This document shows, one piece after another, positions 57,600-64,000 of a stretch of DNA of 64,000 nucleotides. The stretch spans positions 248,001-312,000 of the forward strand of contig NW_026515529.1 in assembly GCF_014898815.1 (NCBI RefSeq). The letters run 5' to 3'. The notes beneath the pieces were generated by a model, which saw only the letters and a program-made list of their open reading frames with translations, was not told where the DNA came from and searched no databases. The position numbers and the translations under genes are program-made. Source of the stretch: Panonychus citri (Eukaryota > Arthropoda > Arachnida > Trombidiformes > Tetranychidae). Each line of letters begins with the position of its first letter. Position 1 is the first letter of the stretch.

Positions 57600-58820
57600 T
57601 CTCTTTCTTCATCATCCTTCCTCACTCCACCTTAATCTAATCAAAAACAACTAAATCATTGCAAAATCTGCACCATTTTTGGTTAACTAATTAACTAATC
57701 ACTATCATTCCAAATCAATGATGTTAATCAACTAAATCATCATCAAAAATTATAAACTAATCATCAAACTAAATCATAATTGTCATCCTTGTCCACCTTC
57801 AACTCCAAGCAACAAAATTTCATCCACAAAATTGACTTAATTTAAATCGACTGTCAAACAATTAAAGCAAATTTTTTCGTACAAATTTTGATTAATTGAT
57901 ATTAGATAAATTGTATGGTGCTATTACCTTAATCGTGGATTAGTTAGTGCGTCATAAAGACCCTGAGAAAACCCTCACGAGTTAATGTTCAATTTTCCAT
58001 TTTGACGTAACAATTAACAGACAAACAATTTAAACGAGACACGAGTTTCTAATAGTAATACAATTAACTATTCACACAATTAAAACCCTTCACAATCCCA
58101 GTCTCTCTCTCTCTCTCTCATCCAACATAATCTATTATCATAATCATTAGTATCATTACCCCAACGATCAACGTACACAATCATAATAACAACAAAGCTA
58201 CACTCAAATAATCATAATTAACCCTCGGGCAATTAAATTCCAGCCTTTAACTATCCAACTAACTAACTACAAACCTAATCTGTAACTAGATTTTTTTTAT
58301 ATTCAAAATCAGGGTTTTTTCAATTTCATCAGAAGCCCAGAGTGACCAACGCCCAGTTTGTATACACCCAATCAAATATCACAATATAATCATGCTAATA
58401 ATTATAATCATCATCATCATCATCATCATCATCAGAATCAGAATCAGCATCGGCATCGGCATCAACAACAATCAATATATTAATCAGCCTAATCATAATA
58501 TAGTCAAAACAATCAAGGTCAAGATTAAAAGTCACACATTTAAGATGAAAAATTAAATAAAAATTTAAATGATTTAAGATCTACTTGATTTGATTTGCGA
58601 AATCAAGATCTTGGGTTCAACTAATCCAACTTGGTGAATACACTTTGCGATTTAATCTTCCAATCAATTGATCTTTGGATCAATCGATTTCAGCTTCTAA
58701 TCTCGGTTGGTGAATACGGGCCTTAAGATGAAAAATTAAACTTTTTCACTTCGGGATTAGTGTTAATTATAATCATTATTTTACTAGTTGGGATTACCAT
58801 TCATGATTAAACCATCAATC
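57600..58820. repeat. Left arm of large inverted repeat between the cuticle genes
   Basis: Matches the reverse complement of 61232-62468 in blocks. 57600-57805 pairs with about 62266-62468, 58061-58557 with about 61318-61810, and 58723-58820 with about 61232-61335. The middle block is nearly identical; a main difference is one extra GGCATC unit on this side (near 58450). Spacers between blocks have diverged. Confidence 0.85.
58558..58722. mobile_element. 165-bp insertion with an 18-bp target duplication
   Basis: TTAAGATGAAAAATTAAA stands at 58540-58557 and again at 58723-58740. The opposite arm has it once (about 61318-61335) with no insert, so 58558-58722 is an insertion. It contains TTGGTGAATAC twice and ends GGTGAATACGGGCC. 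A long duplication fits retroposition of a SINE-like element; no terminal inverted repeats are seen. Confidence 0.6.
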
Positions 58821-61231
58821 TTGATCAAGAATTAAATTCATAGACTTTAATTGTTGATTTTTCCCAACAATTGAATCTTATTGTACTGATAATTAATTCA
58901 ATTCGTTTAATAACAATCAAAGTTTTTTTTTCTCTCAATGGTTAAAACTTTTTCATCTAAAGGTTCACATTCATTTACATGATTGTGAAAGTTTTCACTT
59001 CACAATTTAAATTGTTAGATCGTTGATTGTTGTGATCAACAACAATCTGAATAGATTAACAAAAAATTAAAAGGTCAACTAATTGTTTGATTATTATAAT
59101 TCAAACAATATTAATACCGTTAATCAATTGTGAATTTTAATTGTTCCTTGAGAGTTTTTTTTTCGAGGTAAATTGTTAATTCCTCCTCTGAATTTAAATA
59201 CAAATTTCTTTCATATTTAACAATTAATTTTAACAACAATCTACTAATAGAGTTAATTTTAATTGTAATACGTTAATCATTCAATTAAACTTTAAGATGA
59301 TATTTAGTAAATCATTTTAATTGACCTTCTTAATTATCATACTTGCAACTTGTTGATTATGAATTAAACTTTTTTCAAGTTTGATTTATCTTAATCACCA
59401 ACAATCAACACCTATTGTTATTATCAACCTGTTAAAAGTAATCAAGTTAATCATCATCATTAACATGATCATCAACAAGGTGTATTAATATATTGAGTTA
59501 ATCAGAGACAAGGTCATCACAATCAAATTTGATTGTCATTAATTGTGTGTGTGTGTATGTAAATTAACAATCAGTGTAAATGTAATTAACATTTTCATTG
59601 TTTTTTGATGAAAACTTTTATTAATCATTATGGTTTAGTGTTAATTAACACTTAACAACAATTTATTAACTAACATCATCGTCCAGTAACAATCAAAGGT
59701 TATTAAACAATTTAATTAGTGTTTAACAATTTAACCCAACAAGGTTGATTGTTACCATTAAATCAATTGATATTTTAATTAACTTTCAAAAGGTAAATTG
59801 TATCATTAATATTAGTTGATCAATTAACTAATTTCATCTTAATTGTTGTATTCAAATCAAAAGTTAATTGTGGTCAAAATTTGTTTTTTTTTGTTGTTGT
59901 TCAATAGTCAATTGTAATTACAATCATGATTACCACCAGTAATAGTAGTTAATTGTTAATTAAATTAAATTAGTTGCAGTTTTTTTTTATATTTAATGAA
60001 AAATAATCAAAGTGAAAATGAAAAAGTTTTTCAATTTTATCCTTAATTTAATTTTTTCGGGAATCAACAATTACAATTATAACCTAATCATGATAACATT
60101 GATTAACCCTGAACTTGAATTGTGAAATTAATGCTTTTTCCTGATTGTTATCAACAATCAAAACCCTAAATCATGTTAATTAAATCTCTTAATTGTGTAA
60201 TGAAAAAATTTCGATACAAAAATGATTAAGAAAAAAGTTTTTTCTTCTAAATCATTTCTTTCTCGTCACCATGAGAATCGTAATAATCATTTGCGTTTAA
60301 TTGTTTCTTTACTTTTCCACAGTTAATTAATTGTCGTTTCTAATTTCTAGATACGTGATTAGCATCAGCAATTAAAACAAATGCACACACAGGAATCAAT
60401 TTAAATCCATGATAATTGTTACATAAATTCAATTTCTTTTCCCAAGTGATTATCTCCTTTGATTGTTGATTCTCATTGACACATTATAACAGATTCGTTA
60501 ATTGTTGATTAACTGATTGTTACCTAATTTCTCCTACTGTTGATTAGTTTTACCTGACGATTAAATCATCTAATAAATACCAAAAATGATTAACTGATAG
60601 TTCAAGAAACTGTTACTTAGTTAATCATGATAATCATATTGTCCATCAACAGGTAATCATTAAGCCTCCAAGGTAAATTGTAATATTATATTTAAGATAA
60701 TTTAATTTAATTAGTGAAGGTTAACAATCAGCTGGAGTTGATTAACTCTTCTGCTCACTGATTAACTGATTGATTTGTTTTTTTTACGAAAAAAATAACG
60801 ATAACAATTAGCCAATAAATCAAGTTACTTTAGGTTCGTGATTATTGTTAATCAGAAAAGTTAATCAAAGGTTAATGATTAACAATTGGTAACCTTCAAT
60901 AATTTAACACTTACCTGTTGATTATCAAGCAAGATGATTATAATCATTATGATTTAAGTGATAGTTTCTTGAACTATCAGCTAACCAATTCAACTAATTG
61001 TGCTAGAAATACAATATAATACAACTTGAATAGACTTTAGCACAATTAAATATCAAATACAAGGGATAATTAAGTTAATCAACTGGAGATATTTTAAAAT
61101 TTGATTTATTAATAAAATGAATGAAAACTTTTCCAATTTAATAAATAAATTTCCCCATGAATAATATGATAAATTGATCACCAGATTAAACTCATTGGTT
61201 AGATTATCTATTTTCATATTTAATCATCATT
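58821..61231. other. Loop between the arms of the inverted repeat
   Basis: AT-rich, non-coding as far as I can see. It contains an 18-bp perfect inverted repeat, CTGATAGTTCAAGAAACT at 60594-60611 and its complement at 60963-60980, with weaker pairing for about 25 bp further inward. Confidence 0.6.
60594..60980. repeat. MITE-like inverted-repeat unit
   Basis: 387 bp bounded by an 18-bp perfect inverted repeat (CTGATAGTTCAAGAAACT). No convincing target duplication could be set, so a transposon origin is only a suggestion. Confidence 0.35.
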
Positions 61232-62468
61232 AAGATTGATGGTTTAATCATGAATGGTAATCCCTAACTAGTAAAATAATGATTATAATTAACACTAATC
61301 CCGAAGTGAAAAAGTTTAATTTTTCATCTTAAATGTGTGACTTTTAATCTTGACCTTGATTGTTTTGACTATATTATGATTAGGCTGATTAATATATTGA
61401 TTGTTGTTGATGCCGATGCTGATTCTGATTCTGATTCTGATGATGATGATGATGATGATGATTATAATTATTAGCATGATTATATTGTGATATTTGATTG
61501 GGTGTATACAAACTGGGCGTTGGTCACTCTGGGCTTCTGATGAAATTGAAAAAACCCTGATTTTGAATATAAAAAAAATCTAGTTACAGATTAGGTTTGT
61601 AGTTAGTTAGTTGGATAGTTAAAGGCTGGAATTTAATTGCCCGAGGGTTAATTATGATTATTTGAGTGTAGCTTTGTTGTTATTATGATTGTGTACGTTG
61701 ATCGTTGGGGTAATGATACTAATGATTATGATAATAGATTATGTTGGATGAGAGAGAGAGAGAGACTGGGATTGTGAAGGGTTTTAATTGTGTGAATAGT
61801 TAATTGTGTTACTAGAAATGAATGTTTGATTAACTTTGTGTGTATCTGTTAATTGTTACGTCAAGATGGAAAATTAAGATTATGGTAATCTTTTTTCTCG
61901 TTTTTCTTTGCTCTTTACTAATTGTTTCATGTTAATTGTTGTTGTATTCTGATGGATTAAATTGTTGGTCATTAATTTGAATCATGATTCTTTTAATCAC
62001 AATGAAAGTTACTTTTTTATGATGTTGATTTAATTTTTTCTTTGTTATAATATTTTAAATCGTGAGTTTTTTGTTAATAGTAAAATCTAAAGGTAACTTA
62101 AGGTGTTTATATTATGGGATTTTCTGATTGTTGGATAAATTGTTTGATTGTTTTTTAATTGTGTTCATGTTAATTTACTTTACAATCAGTTTGACAATTT
62201 AAATTAAGTCAATTTCGTGAATTTAGTTTTGTTGTTGTTGTAGCTTCTGTTAATTGTTGGTTGTAGTTGAAGGTGGACAAGGATGACAATTATGATTTAG
62301 TTTGATGATTAGTTTATAACTTTTGATGATGATTTAGTTGATTAACATCATTGATTTGGAATGATAATGATTAGTTAATTAGTTAACCAAAAATGGTGCA
62401 GATTTTGCAATGATTTAGTTGTTTTTGATTAGATTAAGGTGGAGTGAGGAAGGATGATGAAGAAAGAG
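61232..62468. repeat. Right arm of large inverted repeat between the cuticle genes
   Basis: Reverse-complement counterpart of 57600-58820. It keeps the uninterrupted (empty) version of the insertion site at about 61318-61335. Confidence 0.85.
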
Positions 62469-63192
62469 AAAGATGATAAAAAGAAAGGGAATAAGATGAG
62501 AAGAGGAAATTTCGTTGGGAAGAAAATGTTTGTTTATCTTTTTTATTCGTTGGAACGATTTGTCCTTTTCTTTTCTTCTTTTCTTCTTCTTCTTCTTCCT
62601 ATTTCTCTTTCTTTTTAAACTTGTTCTTTGATTTAATGAAGAATGATGATGAAGATGAAGATAAAAAGGTGGAAGAGAGAGAGAGAAAATGAAAGAGAGA
62701 AAGTGAAGAGGATGATTGGGAGGAGTGAGAATTTGTTCCATCCTGGATGAGAATGATTGGGAGAAGGGAAGAAACTTGTCCATCAAGAAAAGAAAATGAT
62801 CTTGACCTGGAATATGAAATGAAAGAGAAAAAATGGAAGATAAAAGAAAGAAGAAGAAAATTAAGTTCGTTCTTTATCATCATCATCTTCTCTTACTTTT
62901 CTTCTCTCTCCACCTTTCGTTTTTCTCTTATTTTCACTTTCATTTATTCACTTTCTCTTCCTTCATCATCTCCATCTCTCTCTCTCTCTTTCACGATCAT
63001 GTACAAAGAAACAAACAAAGAGAATGAAAGAAAGAGAGATGATGATGAGAAGGAGGTGGTTTTCTCTTTCTTTTCTCGAGAAAGAAAGAGAAAGATAAAA
63101 AACAAAATGGTCTGTACCTGAGAGAGAAAAGGACGGAGTTGACCTTGTAGGATAAACAACGAGTGGACATTGGGCGTGACTCAGGCCAACAG
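62469..63192. other. Purine/pyrimidine-asymmetric flank of cuticle copy 2
   Basis: GA- and CT-rich runs with short low-complexity open frames. It mirrors 56644-57599. No gene supported. Confidence 0.5.
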
Positions 63193-63200
63193 TATATAAG
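63193..63200 (+). promoter_or_regulatory. TATA box of cuticle gene copy 2
   Basis: TATATAAG, 117 bp before the ATG. GGCCATTCGG follows at 63232-63241, with a TCAGG initiator-like start at 63229, as in copy 1. Confidence 0.75.
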
Positions 63201-63316
63201 GTAGCGTTCGTTATGTAGTCAGGCCATTCGGGTTATCCAAAGTAAAGCAAACACAAAAAAAAACTTTAAAACTTTTCATCTTAACGAGAAATCAACAAAC
63301 ACAAAACTCAATCAAC

Positions 63317-63963
63317 ATGCAATCAATGGTAAATTGAAACAATTAACTTGTAGTTTTTCTTAATTGTTAAAATTTTATCTTAATTTTGTGTTTAATTTGT
63401 TTAAATTTGTTTTCTCTCTCTTTCTTAGATCGTTTTCGCTGTTCTCTTCTCAGTTGCCTCCGCTGGTGTTATCCACGCTCCAGCCGCCGCCATCGTTGCT
63501 TCAGCTCCAGTTTTCACCAAAACTATTCACCATCAACCCGCTCTTGCTCCAGTACAAACTGTTGAACGAACTGTTCAAGCTGTTGCCCACCCATCAGTCA
63601 CCACCCTTCACCAAGCTCCAACCACCGTCCTCGCTAAGGCCCCACAAATCTCAGGATACTCATACACGTAAGTGTTTAATTAACATCGTTAATCAAGTCA
63701 ATTGGATTTAATCATCAAACTTTTTCTTTTTTTTCCCTTCGTGACTTCTTTGTGTATCCAAACAGATCTGATGTCCGACACGACGCTACCGTCGCTGCTG
63801 CTCCAGTTGCCGTTGCCGCACCAGTTGTTCACGCTGCACCAGTCGTTCACTCTGCTCCAGTCGTTCACTCTGCTCCCCTTGTTCACTCTGCACCTCTTGT
63901 CCACCCAGCTCCAGTCGCCGTAGCTGCACCAGTTGCCCATGCTGTTCCCGCTCCAATCGTCAG
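63317..63963 (+). CDS. Cuticle protein (Ala/Val/Pro-rich), copy 2 (3' partial)
   Basis: Exons 63317-63328 (MQSM), 63429-63667 and 63766-63963. The third ends at a donor (CAG/GTAAAA), so coding continues beyond the window. The signal peptide MQSM-IVFAVLFSVASAG is followed by VIHAPAAAIVAS, which is shared with copy 1. Exon 3 consists of a tandem VVHSAPVVHSAP-type repeat (six or so A-P-V/L-V-H units), typical of structural arthropod cuticle proteins. The tandem units are a likely site of length variation. It is in opposite orientation to copy 1, 6.8 kb away. Confidence 0.85.
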
Positions 63964-64000
63964 GTAAAAATTATCCTTCTATTTTCACTCCCCGTTCCTG

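Noticed and set aside
62415..63159. Several overlapping Ser/Phe/Lys-rich ORFs
   Set aside because: Translations of purine/pyrimidine tracts mirroring 56.6-57.6 kb; no coding signal.

Overview
This is eukaryotic nuclear DNA: AT-rich, with intron-split genes (GT-AG introns of about 60 nt up to several kb), canonical metazoan gene families, cuticle-protein genes and an LTR retrotransposon. The compact genes, very short introns and alanine/valine/proline-rich cuticle proteins suggest an arthropod, most likely an acariform mite such as a spider mite. That taxon is an inference and was not tested. I saw no tRNA, rRNA or CRISPR array.

Layout. At 1-4.6 kb lie two tail-to-tail copies of a secreted/type I membrane protein gene of an unrecognised family, plus two decayed copies of its signal-peptide exon. 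At 6.5-9.7 kb (-) is TTC7, the scaffold of the plasma-membrane PI4-kinase complex. At 15.5-20.1 kb (+) is a polypeptide GalNAc-transferase with a 2.3-kb intron. At 21.4-23.5 kb (-) is an eight-exon G-protein beta-5 gene (GNB5). At 24.5-26.4 kb (-) is an ALMS-motif centrosomal-type protein. It shares a promoter with a divergent ACAD9/VLCAD-like acyl-CoA dehydrogenase (27.0-29.4 kb, +) that seems to have lost its catalytic glutamate. At 29.9-30.4 kb is a small basic protein behind paired E2F-like sites, followed at 31.2-32.7 kb by the DEAD-box helicase DDX24.

From 34.9 to 55.2 kb (-) runs one class A peptide-type GPCR gene of three exons whose first intron is 15.7 kb. A young Ty3/gypsy-type LTR retrotransposon (41345-52243, same strand) sits in that intron, with near-identical LTRs, an ATTG target duplication and a tRNA-Ala-like primer binding site. 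Besides gag-protease, RT and integrase it carries two accessory ORFs between integrase and the 3' LTR: a 172-aa coiled-coil-type protein and an 879-aa protein joining RING/TRAF-like zinc fingers to a DEDDh exonuclease of the REX4/ISG20 type with all catalytic residues intact. Long GATC-centred palindromes lie in front of both accessory ORFs. This copy has lost most of RNase H and shows no clear polypurine tract. This cargo-carrying element is the most unusual thing in the window.

From 55.8 kb to the end two paralogous cuticle-protein genes point away from each other with matching TATA promoters. The DNA between them is a large broken palindrome. One block of about 480 bp is nearly identical in both arms, and one arm carries a 165-bp insertion flanked by an 18-bp target duplication while the other arm preserves the empty site.
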